Below the pieces are notes generated by a model. The model did not search any database. It saw only the letters and a program-made list of their open reading frames with translations, and was not told the DNA's origin. Of a DNA stretch of 64,000 nucleotides, positions 28,618-36,322 are shown one piece after another. The DNA comes from Limimaricola sp. G21655-S1 (lineage in GTDB: Bacteria; Pseudomonadota; Alphaproteobacteria; Rhodobacterales; Rhodobacteraceae): assembly GCF_027213785.1 (NCBI RefSeq), contig NZ_JAPWGO010000008.1, positions 119,254 through 183,253 of the forward strand, given 5' to 3'. The translations under genes and the position numbers were made by a program. Positions within the stretch are counted from its first letter, which is position 1. Every line of letters begins with the position of its first letter.

Positions 28618-29079
28618 ATGGGCGCGGCCTTCTTCTACCACCTTACCGAAGGACCGGCCGAGGAGCTGCTGCCGCAGCTTCTCGGGCTTGCGGGCAAGCA
28701 GGGCTGGCGGGTGGAGATCAGGGGCCGCGCCGCCCGCGCCATGGACCGGCTCGACGCGGCGCTGTGGCGCATGGGACCGCCCGAGAGCTTTCTCGCGCAT
28801 GGGCGCGCCGGCGGGCCGCATGACGGGGCGCAGCCGATCCTTCTCACCGCCGAGGGCGAGGCGGCGCCGAAGCTGCCTTGCGTGATCTGTCTCGACGGCG
28901 CCGAGATCGCGCCCGAGGAGGTGCAGACGGCCGAGCGCGCCTGCATCCTGTTCGACGGCTTCGACGAGGCGGCGGTTCAGGCGGCGCGCGGCCAGTGGAA
29001 GCGGCTGACCGGCGCGGGCTGCGCGGCGCAGTACTGGGCGCAGGAGGGCGGGCGCTGGACCAAGAAGGCCGAGGGGTGA
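28618..29079 (+). CDS. holC: DNA polymerase III subunit chi
   Basis: A 153-residue HolC protein. AAFFYHLTEGPAEELLPQLLGLAGKQGWRV and DGAQPILLTAEGEAAP match the family. Chi links the clamp-loader complex to single-strand binding protein. It starts 4 bp after the pepA stop, the standard pepA-holC operon. Confidence 0.93.
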   Translation: MGAAFFYHLTEGPAEELLPQLLGLAGKQGWRVEIRGRAARAMDRLDAALWRMGPPESFLAHGRAGGPHDGAQPILLTAEGEAAPKLPCVICLDGAEIAPEEVQTAERACILFDGFDEAAVQAARGQWKRLTGAGCAAQYWAQEGGRWTKKAEG

Positions 29080-29103
29080 CGCTCCGGGGCGGGCCGGGGA
29101 TTT

Positions 29104-29124
29104 GCGTATTTCGGGAACAAAGTC
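29104..29124 (+). repeat. Dispersed intergenic repeat, copy b (CAAAGTC subtype)
   Basis: Reads GCGTATTT, CGG, GAACAAAGTC on the plus strand. It lies in the 52-bp gap between holC and the convergent retropepsin gene. Copy c, in opposite orientation at 30480-30500, lies on the other side of the retropepsin/MarC pair. Confidence 0.6.
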
Positions 29125-29131
29125 ACGAAGC

Positions 29132-29710
29132 TCAGCGCGTCAGGACCAGCGTGCCGTTCTCGATCTCGATGCGGCCGAAGAGCCGCAGGTAGCCCATGCC
29201 AAGGAGCGATCCGGCGAGGTCGCCATCGGTGACCACGGCGCTCAGCCCCGCATCCTCGATCGGGCCCAGCGCGACGCTGTCGAGCCGCACCCGCGCGGTG
29301 CGCACCGTGCCGTTGGCGGTCACCGCGGAGCCCAGATAGGTCAGCTCCTCGGGGTCGATTCCGGCACGGCGCGCATCCTCGCGGCCCAGCACCATGTCGG
29401 TGGCGCCGGTGTCGACCACGAAGTTGATCGGCGCGCCGTTGACCTCGAGCGTCAGGTAGTAATGCCCGTCGCGCGCCTGCGGTACCTCGATGCCCTCGGC
29501 GCCGATCATGGTCTGGCGCGGCATCGTATCCTCGCGGATGTCAGACCACAGCCCGGCGGCGGCGATGGCGCCGATGAAGATCAGCGTCCAGACGGCGGCC
29601 TGCTGCGCGACCTGTCCCAGCCGGTCGCGATTCTGCACGAAGAACCAGCCGGCGATGGCGGCGCCGAGGAGGCCGAGATAGGCGAGGCTGGCAAGGTTGT
29701 CTGGGTTCAT
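29132..29710 (-). CDS. Membrane-anchored retropepsin-like aspartic protease
   Basis: A 192-residue protein with two N-terminal membrane segments (about 8-25 and 38-55) followed by a clan AA aspartic protease domain. The catalytic motif is VDTGATDMVLG, with GYLRLFGRIEIENGTLVL as the C-terminal strand; one DTGA per chain means it must dimerise. This matches the TIGR02281-type family, which is common in alphaproteobacteria and of unknown substrate. It starts 15 bp after marC and is probably co-transcribed with it. Confidence 0.85.
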   Translation of the reverse strand: MNPDNLASLAYLGLLGAAIAGWFFVQNRDRLGQVAQQAAVWTLIFIGAIAAAGLWSDIREDTMPRQTMIGAEGIEVPQARDGHYYLTLEVNGAPINFVVDTGATDMVLGREDARRAGIDPEELTYLGSAVTANGTVRTARVRLDSVALGPIEDAGLSAVVTDGDLAGSLLGMGYLRLFGRIEIENGTLVLTR

Positions 29711-29725
29711 CGCCCTAATATGGTA

Positions 29726-30370
29726 TCAATTTTCGGCAGGGAAAGGCAGACCGAAACCGGAACCGTGCAGACCGTCGATGATGAACTGCACCGCGAGCGC
29801 GGCGAGCAGCATGCCGAGCACCCGCGTCACCACGTTGAGCCCCACCGAGCCCAGCACCCGCGCCAGCGGATCGGCCAGCGCGAAGGCGATCCAGACGGTC
29901 GCCAGAACCGATAGGGCCACGCCGTAGATCGCGGCATAGCCGAGCGGGCCGGTGGCCTCGGCAGTCAGCAGGATCAGCGTGGTGATCGCGCCGGGGCCGA
30001 CGATCAGCGGCAGCGCCAGCGGAAAGATCGAAGGATCCTGATCGGGTTCGGCCCCTTCCTCGGCATTGTCGCGGCGCCGCGCCTGCCGCCTCTCGAACAG
30101 CATGTCGAGCGCGGTCAGGAACAGCAGCACGCCGCCGGCGATGCGGAAGGCCGGGACCGAGATGCCGATGAAGCGCAGCACCGCGTCGCCCAGCACCAGG
30201 AACAGCAGCATCAGCACGGCGGAGGTCGAGAGCGCCCGGAAGGTCACGCCGCGCCGCTGCGCCGGAGTCATCCCCGCCGTCATCGCCACGTAAAGCGGCG
30301 CGAGACCGATCGGATCGACGATCACGAACAGCGTGGTGAAAGCGGTGACAAGGGTGGCGATTTCGATCAC
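29726..30370 (-). CDS. MarC-family integral membrane protein
   Basis: A 214-residue protein with about six membrane helices. FTTLFVIVDPIGLAPLYVAMTAGMT and PLALPLIVGPGAITTLILL are MarC signatures. The family was once tied to multiple antibiotic resistance but has no proven transport substrate. The start is GTG (VIEIATLVTAF), preceded by GAGGA; the ORF runs 34 codons further upstream without homology. Confidence 0.88.
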   Translation of the reverse strand: MIEIATLVTAFTTLFVIVDPIGLAPLYVAMTAGMTPAQRRGVTFRALSTSAVLMLLFLVLGDAVLRFIGISVPAFRIAGGVLLFLTALDMLFERRQARRRDNAEEGAEPDQDPSIFPLALPLIVGPGAITTLILLTAEATGPLGYAAIYGVALSVLATVWIAFALADPLARVLGSVGLNVVTRVLGMLLAALAVQFIIDGLHGSGFGLPFPAEN

Positions 30371-30479
30371 GGTCGGGTCCTCGGGCCTGTCGGCGGGCCG
30401 AACCCGCGTTCCTGTCGCACCGTGCCGGGCGGCGCTCATGGGGGCAAGTCCGCGCCGGAAATGACGCGGCACCGCCCAT

Positions 30480-30500
30480 GACTTTGTTCTTCAAATACGC
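30480..30500 (-). repeat. Dispersed intergenic repeat, copy c (CAAAGTC subtype)
   Basis: On the minus strand reads GCGTATTT, GAA, GAACAAAGTC. It is upstream of marC and is followed on the plus strand (30503-30537) by two GC-rich hairpins (GGGCCGCAGGCCC and GGGGGCAGCGCCCCC). Confidence 0.6.
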
Positions 30501-30544
30501 CGGGGGAGGGCCGCAGGCCCGGGGGCAGCGCCCCCGAAACCCGG

Positions 30545-32392
30545 TCAGGCCGCCTCGGCCCGCTCCAGCTTCTCGAGCGCTGCCATCCACATCGCCTCGG
30601 CCCGGCCCAACGCCTCCATGGCCTCGGCGTATTTCTTGTTCCAGGTCTCGAGCTCGCCCTTGCGGCCATCCTCGTAGAGCGCGGGATCGGCGAGCTTCTT
30701 GGCGAGCTTGTCGCGCATTTCGTTGATCTTGTTCACCCGCTCCTCGCATTTGCGGGCCTCGGAGCGCAGCGCCAGGATCGTCTCGCGAGAGGGTTTCTCG
30801 ACCTTGGGCTTCTCGGCTTTCGGCTTCTCGGCGGGCTTGTCGCCGCTGAGCAGCATCTTGCGATAGGCCTGCAGGTCTTCCTCATAGGCCGAGACGCGCC
30901 CGTCCTTCACCAGCCAGAGCCGGTCGGCGACCATCGACAGGAGATGCATGTCGTGGCTGACGAGGATCACCGCGCCGGAATAGGCGGTGAGCGCCTCGAC
31001 CAGCGCCTCGCGGCTCTCGATGTCGAGGTGGTTGGTCGGCTCGTCGAGGATCAGCAGATGCGGCGCGTCGATGGTGGCGAGCAGCAGCGACAACCGTGCC
31101 TTCTGACCGCCCGAGAGCCGACCCACCTCGGTCTCGGCCTGCGCCGCGCCGAGGCCGAATCCCGCGAGCCGCGCCCGCAGCTTGGGCGGCGCCACGTCGG
31201 GCAGCGCGCGCTGGATGTGCTGCAATGGCGTCTCCTCGACGCGCAACTCGTCGACCTGGTGCTGGGCGAAGAAGCCGATGCGCAGCTTGTTCGAGCGCAC
31301 GATCTTGCCGCCCATCGGCGCGAGCCGATCCGAAAGCAGCTTCGACAGCGTCGACTTGCCCTCGCCGTTGCGGCCCAGAAGCGCGATCCGGTCGTCCTGA
31401 TCGATCCTGAGATCGAGCTTCGAGAGCACGACCTTGTCGTCATAGCCGACCGAGACCCCCTCGGTGGCGACGATCGGCGGCGACAGCTCCTCGGGCTCGG
31501 GAAAGGTGAAGACGGTGCGGGCCGCGTCCTCGGGCACCCGGATCGTCTCCATCTTCTCGAGCATCTTCACACGGCTCTGGGCCTGCTTGGCCTTGGACGC
31601 CTTGGCCTTGAAGCGATCGACGAAGCTTTGCAGATGGGCGCGCTGCGCCTCCTGCTTCTTCGAGGCCGCCATCAGCACGGCGCGCTGCGCGGCGCGGGCC
31701 TTGGCGAACTGGTCGTAATTGCCGGACCAGTAGGTGAGCTGGCGGTTTTCCAGATGCAGGATGCCGCCGACCGAGCGGTTCAGTAGCTCGCGGTCGTGGG
31801 AGACGATCAGCACCGTGTGCGGGTAGCGCACGAGGTAGCTTTCGAGCCAGAGCGCGCCCTCGAGGTCGAGATAGTTGGTCGGCTCGTCGAGCAGCAGCAG
31901 GTCGGGCTCGGAGAAGAGCACCGCCGCCAGCGCCACGCGCATCCGCCAGCCGCCCGAGAAGGCGGAGCAGGGCATGAGCTGCTCGTCATGGGTGAAGCCC
32001 AGACCCTTGAGGATCGTTGCGGCGCGCGCCTCGGCGGACCAGGCGTCGATATCGGCGAGCCGGGTCTGGATCTCGGCGATCCGCGACGGGTCGCTCGACT
32101 GCTCGGCCATCAGGCTGGCGCGCTCGGTATCGGCAGCCAGCACGGTGTCGATCAGCGAGACCTCGTTGCCCGGCACCTCCTGGGCGACGCCGCCGATGCG
32201 GGCGCCGCGCGGCAGCTCGATCTCGCCGGTGTCGAGCGTCAGCTCGCCGCGGATCAGCTTGAACAGCGTGGATTTGCCGGTGCCGTTGCGGCCCACGACG
32301 CCGACCTTGTGGCCGGCCGGGATCACGGCGGAGGTATGTTCGAGAAGCGGACGGCCCTCGACGGAATAGGAGATGTCTGTGATGCGCAACAT
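30545..32392 (-). CDS. ABC-F ATPase, YheS-like
   Basis: A 615-residue soluble protein with two ABC domains: Walker A GRNGTGKST and GRNGEGKST, signatures FSGGWRMRVALAAVL and LSGGQKARLSLLLA, Walker B LLLLDEPTNYLD and LLILDEPTNHLD. The linker has FVDRFKAKASKAKQAQSRVKML, and the C-terminus is a lysine-rich segment then a coiled coil (about 545-610). The FSGGW signature and overall layout match YheS rather than EttA or Uup. ABC-F proteins act at the ribosome. Divergent from ndk. Confidence 0.9.
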   Translation of the reverse strand: MLRITDISYSVEGRPLLEHTSAVIPAGHKVGVVGRNGTGKSTLFKLIRGELTLDTGEIELPRGARIGGVAQEVPGNEVSLIDTVLAADTERASLMAEQSSDPSRIAEIQTRLADIDAWSAEARAATILKGLGFTHDEQLMPCSAFSGGWRMRVALAAVLFSEPDLLLLDEPTNYLDLEGALWLESYLVRYPHTVLIVSHDRELLNRSVGGILHLENRQLTYWSGNYDQFAKARAAQRAVLMAASKKQEAQRAHLQSFVDRFKAKASKAKQAQSRVKMLEKMETIRVPEDAARTVFTFPEPEELSPPIVATEGVSVGYDDKVVLSKLDLRIDQDDRIALLGRNGEGKSTLSKLLSDRLAPMGGKIVRSNKLRIGFFAQHQVDELRVEETPLQHIQRALPDVAPPKLRARLAGFGLGAAQAETEVGRLSGGQKARLSLLLATIDAPHLLILDEPTNHLDIESREALVEALTAYSGAVILVSHDMHLLSMVADRLWLVKDGRVSAYEEDLQAYRKMLLSGDKPAEKPKAEKPKVEKPSRETILALRSEARKCEERVNKINEMRDKLAKKLADPALYEDGRKGELETWNKKYAEAMEALGRAEAMWMAALEKLERAEAA

Positions 32393-32460
32393 GGACGGGC
32401 CTTGCCCGATGCCGGGCGCGAGGTCAACGGGGCCGGTCCCGGGCGGCTCGGGGACGCCAT

Positions 32461-32523
32461 GCGTATTTGGAGAAAGATGAACGGGGGCGGTGCTTCCTCC
32501 GGTTCATCTTCTCGCAAATACGC
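32461..32523. repeat. Inverted pair of dispersed repeats (copies d and e) forming a large hairpin
   Basis: Copy d (32461-32482, plus) reads GCGTATTT, GGA, GAAAGATGAAC. Copy e (32502-32523) is the same element inverted, with a few mismatches. They are separated by 19 nt and can fold into a hairpin of about 22 bp per arm in the intergenic region between the ABC-F gene and ndk. Confidence 0.65.
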
Positions 32524-32669
32524 GGATCCCGAAGGCGGACCAGAAGGCGGGGGCTGAACCCCATGCACATCCGGCGTCTTTTCACCTCGCCCGGCTCGTG
32601 CTAGGGCGCGCGGCGACCGGAGGCGCATATCCGCGCCCCCTGCTGCAACCCGTTCAAATGAGGGACATC

Positions 32670-33092
32670 ATGGCCACCGAACGCACGCTCTCGATCATCA
32701 AGCCCGACGCCACCAAGCGCAACCTGACCGGCAAGATCAACGCCAAGTTCGAAGATGCGGGCCTGCGCATCATCGCCCAGAAGCGGATCCAGCTGACCCA
32801 GGACCAGGCCGGCCAGTTCTACGCCGTCCACAAGGAGCGTCCCTTCTTCGGTGAGCTGACCGAATTCATGGCCTCCGGCCCGGTCGTCGTGCAGGTGCTC
32901 GAAGGCGAAGGCGCGATCGCCAAGAACCGCGAAGTGATGGGCGCGACCAACCCCGCCGACGCCGCCGCCGGCACCATCCGCGCCGAGTTCGCTGAGAGCG
33001 TCGGCGAGAATTCGGTGCACGGCTCGGACGCCCCCGAGACCGCCAAGGAAGAGATCGCCTTCTTCTTCTCGGGCCTCGAACTGGTCGGCTAA
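32670..33092 (+). CDS. ndk: Nucleoside diphosphate kinase
   Basis: A 140-residue NDK that balances NTP and dNTP pools. [18 protein letters not shown] is the usual N-terminus and the phosphorylated His lies in [27 protein letters not shown] precedes the ATG; an in-frame ATG at 32658 is less likely. It is followed by a strong terminator. Confidence 0.97.
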   Translation: MATERTLSIIKPDATKRNLTGKINAKFEDAGLRIIAQKRIQLTQDQAGQFYAVHKERPFFGELTEFMASGPVVVQVLEGEGAIAKNREVMGATNPADAAAGTIRAEFAESVGENSVHGSDAPETAKEEIAFFFSGLELVG

Positions 33093-33117
33093 GGCCACCT
33101 CGTTTCGCAACGACCGA

Positions 33118-33146
33118 AGGGCCCGCCATTGCGCGGGCCCTTTTTC
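33118..33146 (+). terminator. Rho-independent terminator after ndk
   Basis: AGGGCCCGC (33118-33126) pairs with GCGGGCCCT (33133-33141) across a six-base loop and runs into TTTTT. Confidence 0.9.
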
Positions 33147-33305
33147 GTTAACGCCTACGGGTGGACGAGAAGACAGGCAGCGGTGGAAATCGTCAGCGCT
33201 TCGCCGGCCCTCTGCTATGACGCCGCAGGCCATCGCGGTCAGTCGTGGTCGCCTTCCCGCACCGCCAAAAGCGTCCAGCTTTCCCGGCGAACCGGTTCTG
33301 GCGGC

Positions 33306-33986
33306 TCAAGTGCCAGCGCGGATGGCGGTCCAGATCGTGTGCCGGGCCCCGCGCTTGGTGCGGCCGGCGCGAACCGTCTTCGCATCCACCTCGAAGCCGC
33401 TCAGGGACAGCCTCTCCGAGAATTTCCTGTCCGGCGCGGCGGACCAGACGGCGAGAACCCCGCCGGGGGTCAGGGCGCGGTGCGCGGCGCGCAGCCCGGC
33501 CTTGCCGTAAAGCGCGTCGTTTCCCTCGCGCGTCAGCCCGTCCGGGCCATTGTCGACGTCGAGCAGGATCGCGTCGTAGGCCTCCGACGCCGCGCGGATC
33601 TCCTGACCCACATCGCCGAGCCGGATCTCGACCCGCGGGTCCGACAGGCAGTCACCGAAGACCGACCCCATGTGGCGCGACGCCCAGTCGACCAGCTCTG
33701 GCACGATTTCCGAGACGATCAGCCGCGCGTCGGGTGGCGCGATCGCCTGCGCCGCCCGCAAGGTGAAGCCCATCCCCAATCCCCCGATCAGGACACGCGG
33801 CGCGGGGCGACCGGCCAGACGGTCGAAGGCGAAGCTGGCGAGCGCTTCTTCCGACCCGCTGAGGCGGCTGCTCATCAGTTCGTTCCCGTCGCCGAGACGG
33901 ATCGAGAACTCCTCGCCCCGCCGCAGCAGCCTGAGCGTGTCCCCTTGCGGCGCCGTCGCCGTCGCCAGATGAATCCACGGGAGCAT
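33306..33986 (-). CDS. Spermidine synthase-like methyltransferase-fold protein
   Basis: A 226-residue Rossmann-fold protein resembling the spermine/spermidine synthase family. The nucleotide-binding loop is VLIGGLGMGFTLRAAQ, followed by VSEIVPELVDW and YDAILLDVDNGP; the N-terminal beta-hairpin region (EEFSIRLGDGNELMSSRLSGSEE) resembles that of SpeE. It is shorter than true spermidine synthases and lacks a clear polyamine-binding Asp pair, so the substrate is unknown. The ATG at 33986 has GAGG before it; an upstream ATG at 34007 is an alternative. Confidence 0.72.
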   Translation of the reverse strand: MLPWIHLATATAPQGDTLRLLRRGEEFSIRLGDGNELMSSRLSGSEEALASFAFDRLAGRPAPRVLIGGLGMGFTLRAAQAIAPPDARLIVSEIVPELVDWASRHMGSVFGDCLSDPRVEIRLGDVGQEIRAASEAYDAILLDVDNGPDGLTREGNDALYGKAGLRAAHRALTPGGVLAVWSAAPDRKFSERLSLSGFEVDAKTVRAGRTKRGARHTIWTAIRAGT

Positions 33987-34191
33987 GGCGTCCTCGATCC
34001 TTGTCATTCGAACCGGCACAGGCCCTATCCGATCACCCGGCGCATTTGAAGGACGCGCGCTTCAGCGGGCGATCGTCCGAACCTCGTCTCGAAACTGCGG
34101 GGCTTCCACATGCGGGGGCTGCGCCGCAGCATCGGTGATGCGATCACGTCCGTGTACCCTGACGGGAGATGCGCGACCTCTCCGGTCGCGC

Positions 34192-35139
34192 TCAATTCGA
34201 GGCGAAGACCGACCAGCCGGTGCGGTCCGCCAGCATTTCCAGCGCCATCGATGCGAGCTGCGAATTGCCGACCGCGTTCAGCCCCGGCGACCAGCAACCG
34301 ATTGCGGCGCGTCCCGGCGCCACCGCGAGGATGCCGCCGCCGACGCCGCTCTTGCCCGGCAGGCCCACGCGAAAGGCGAATTCGCCTGACCCGTCGTAAT
34401 GGCCGCAGGTCAGCATCAGCGCGTTGATCTGACGCGCCATGCGCGGCGCGATGGCGCGCGGCCCGCCCGGATGCAGCGCGCCGTCGAAGGCGAGAAAGCG
34501 TCCGGCCTGCGCCAGCTGGCGCGGCGTCATCGCGATGGCGCAATGGTGGAAATAGGTGCCGATCACCTTTTCGGGGTGGCGCTGGATCGTCCCGAAATCG
34601 CGCATGAAATTGGCCAGCGCCGCGTTGCGCCAGCCGGTTTCGGTCTCGGATTTGGCGACCGCCGGATCGATGGCGATGTCGTCATCATCGGCGAGAAAGC
34701 GGACGAATTGCAGGATCTGGCCCAGCGCCTCTCGTGGTTCCGAGCGCGACAGGATCGCGTCGGTCACTGCGATGGCGCCGGCATTGATGAAGGGATTGCG
34801 GGGGATGCCGCGCTCGTGCTCGAGCTGGACGATGGAGTTGAACGGATCGCCCGATGGCTCGCGACCCACCCGGGTCCAGAGCTGATCGCCGATCCGGCCC
34901 AGCGCCACCGCGAGCGCGAAGACCTTGGAGATCGACTGGATCGAAAAGCGGGTATCGGCATCGCCACCGGCGATCACGTTGCCTTCGGCGGTCGACAGCA
35001 CCAGCGCGAAGCGGCCGGGATCGATCTTGGCCAGTTCGGGGATGTAGTTGGCGACGCGGCCGCGCTCGGTCTCGCCCGCCATGCGCTCGCAGATCTCATC
35101 GACGATCTCGCGCAGCCGTACCGGGTCCGAAACGCTCAC
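34192..35139 (-). CDS. glsA: Glutaminase
   Basis: A 315-residue serine-dependent beta-lactamase-like glutaminase that releases ammonia from glutamine. The catalytic Ser-x-x-Lys pair is in [13 protein letters not shown], and further signatures are [31 protein letters not shown] and [13 protein letters not shown]. The start is GTG, placed 4 bp after the transglycosylase stop. Length matches bacterial GlsA. Confidence 0.95.
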   Translation of the reverse strand: MSVSDPVRLREIVDEICERMAGETERGRVANYIPELAKIDPGRFALVLSTAEGNVIAGGDADTRFSIQSISKVFALAVALGRIGDQLWTRVGREPSGDPFNSIVQLEHERGIPRNPFINAGAIAVTDAILSRSEPREALGQILQFVRFLADDDDIAIDPAVAKSETETGWRNAALANFMRDFGTIQRHPEKVIGTYFHHCAIAMTPRQLAQAGRFLAFDGALHPGGPRAIAPRMARQINALMLTCGHYDGSGEFAFRVGLPGKSGVGGGILAVAPGRAAIGCWSPGLNAVGNSQLASMALEMLADRTGWSVFASN

Positions 35140-35143
35140 CGGT

Positions 35144-35611
35144 TCAGCACTTCACTTCGCTGTCGCGCAGGCCGGTCTCGACCAGCAGGCAGCGATCGCG
35201 CGCTTCGTAATAGTAGCCCCGGCTGTACCATTTCACCGCCGCGTCGCGGTTGCGGTTGCCGACGATCCATGCGCCGCGCAGGTATTTCACCGCGTAGCGC
35301 AGGTTGGTGGCCGGATCGAGCAATTCGGAGGCGGGGCCGCGATGACCCATGGTGCGCGCCGTCTCGGGGCTGATCTGCATCAGCCCGTAATAGGACCCGT
35401 TGCGCGCGCGCGGGTTGTAGGAGCTTTCGCGCTGCACCACCCGGTGCACCAGATCGCGCGGTACCTTGTAGGCATCGGCATAAGCGTTGATCAGTCGCCT
35501 GATCTGGGGCGATTCGTTGGGGTAGAGCTCGGCGGGCTCAGGCTGCCGTCGGCCACAGGCGGCGAGGGCAGCCAGTGAGAGGCCAAGGGCGGCGCGGCGG
35601 CTGTAACGCAT
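35144..35611 (-). CDS. Lytic transglycosylase lipoprotein
   Basis: A 155-residue protein with a lipobox (LAALAAC, Cys at about residue 19) and a C-terminal SLT domain. The catalytic Glu is in [12 protein letters not shown], followed by [17 protein letters not shown] and [11 protein letters not shown]. It would cleave peptidoglycan glycan strands, anchored to the outer membrane. GGAG precedes the ATG. It is immediately upstream of glsA on the same strand. Confidence 0.9.
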   Translation of the reverse strand: MRYSRRAALGLSLAALAACGRRQPEPAELYPNESPQIRRLINAYADAYKVPRDLVHRVVQRESSYNPRARNGSYYGLMQISPETARTMGHRGPASELLDPATNLRYAVKYLRGAWIVGNRNRDAAVKWYSRGYYYEARDRCLLVETGLRDSEVKC

Positions 35612-35696
35612 CGGAAAACTCCGTCTAGGAAGCGGTCCGACCGTTCTAGCCCGCCGCGCCGCGCCGCGAAAGCGCGGCTTGGCCGGGGCGCGCGGC

Positions 35697-35795
35697 TCAG
35701 ATTGCCGCGAAGTCCCGGAACATCGGTTTGGCGGGGGGCTTCTGACCCTTGCGGGGCTGCGCTGGGGCGTCTTTGGACGTGGTGTTGCTCGGCAT
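35697..35795 (-). CDS. Possible 32-residue small protein
   Basis: A short frame on the minus strand encoding MPSNTTSKDAPAQPRKGQ followed by a Lys/Pro-rich centre and the end MFRDFAAI. AAGGAA lies 6 bases before the ATG. Third codon positions are mostly G or C, as in neighbouring genes. It begins about 85 bp before the transglycosylase gene on the same strand. No family recognised; it may be a chance frame. Confidence 0.35.
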   Translation of the reverse strand: MPSNTTSKDAPAQPRKGQKPPAKPMFRDFAAI

Positions 35796-35968
35796 GTCGC
35801 GTTCCTTGTCTGCGGCCTTCGCTCAGGCCGCCTCATGCGGTGCCGCTACACTCCGGCGGTAGCGATTCTTCAAGGCTGCACGCGCATGGCGACAGCCGCC
35901 GGGCGAAAAAGCGGCACCCCGTGGGAGACCTTTCGCCAACCTAACGGGGACGCCGCTGCGGAGGTCCC
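35796..35968. other. Gene-free segment with several stable hairpins
   Basis: No convincing gene is seen here. The segment can fold several GC stems: CGCTAC/GTAGCG around 35848-35868, GCCGC/GCGGC around 35896-35916, and CCCCGT/ACGGGG around 35918-35950. This could be a structured RNA or an untranslated leader; none of the common families (tmRNA, SRP RNA, RNase P) is recognisable. Confidence 0.3.
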
Positions 35969-36322
35969 TCAACAGGGCGTGAGGTGCAGCGTCCCGCCCG
36001 CTTCTGTGCCGAATTCGCGACAGCTCCCGTCGGCGCAGAGCGTCCAGCCGGCACCGGTCGCGCCGGAGGCCGCGAGGGCGAGCGAGGGCACGGCGAGGCC
36101 GGGCGACCAGACCCACCAGCCATCCCTCAGCACGGCCCCGGGCCCGGGCTCCATTCCCGCGCCCGATCCGCGTACGCGCGCCTCGACCAGGTGCAGCGCA
36201 TCGCCATCGACACGCCAGCTTTCGCGCCATTCCACCTTTTCGACGGAATGGGTCCAGCTCAGGTCGAAATCGCCGGTGGCGAGGCCGAGCGCCGTGGCGC
36301 CGATCATCAGGCAGGCGCTCAT
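35969..36322 (-). CDS. DUF1850 domain-containing protein
   Basis: A 117-residue DUF1850 protein. FDLSWTHSVEKVEWRESWRVDG is the family signature, and a hydrophobic N-terminus suggests export. DUF1850 genes are habitually adjacent to TAXI-type TRAP transporters, and here the ATG overlaps the stop of the TRAP permease by 4 bp. An accessory role in that transport system is inferred. Confidence 0.85.
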   Translation of the reverse strand: MSACLMIGATALGLATGDFDLSWTHSVEKVEWRESWRVDGDALHLVEARVRGSGAGMEPGPGAVLRDGWWVWSPGLAVPSLALAASGATGAGWTLCADGSCREFGTEAGGTLHLTPC

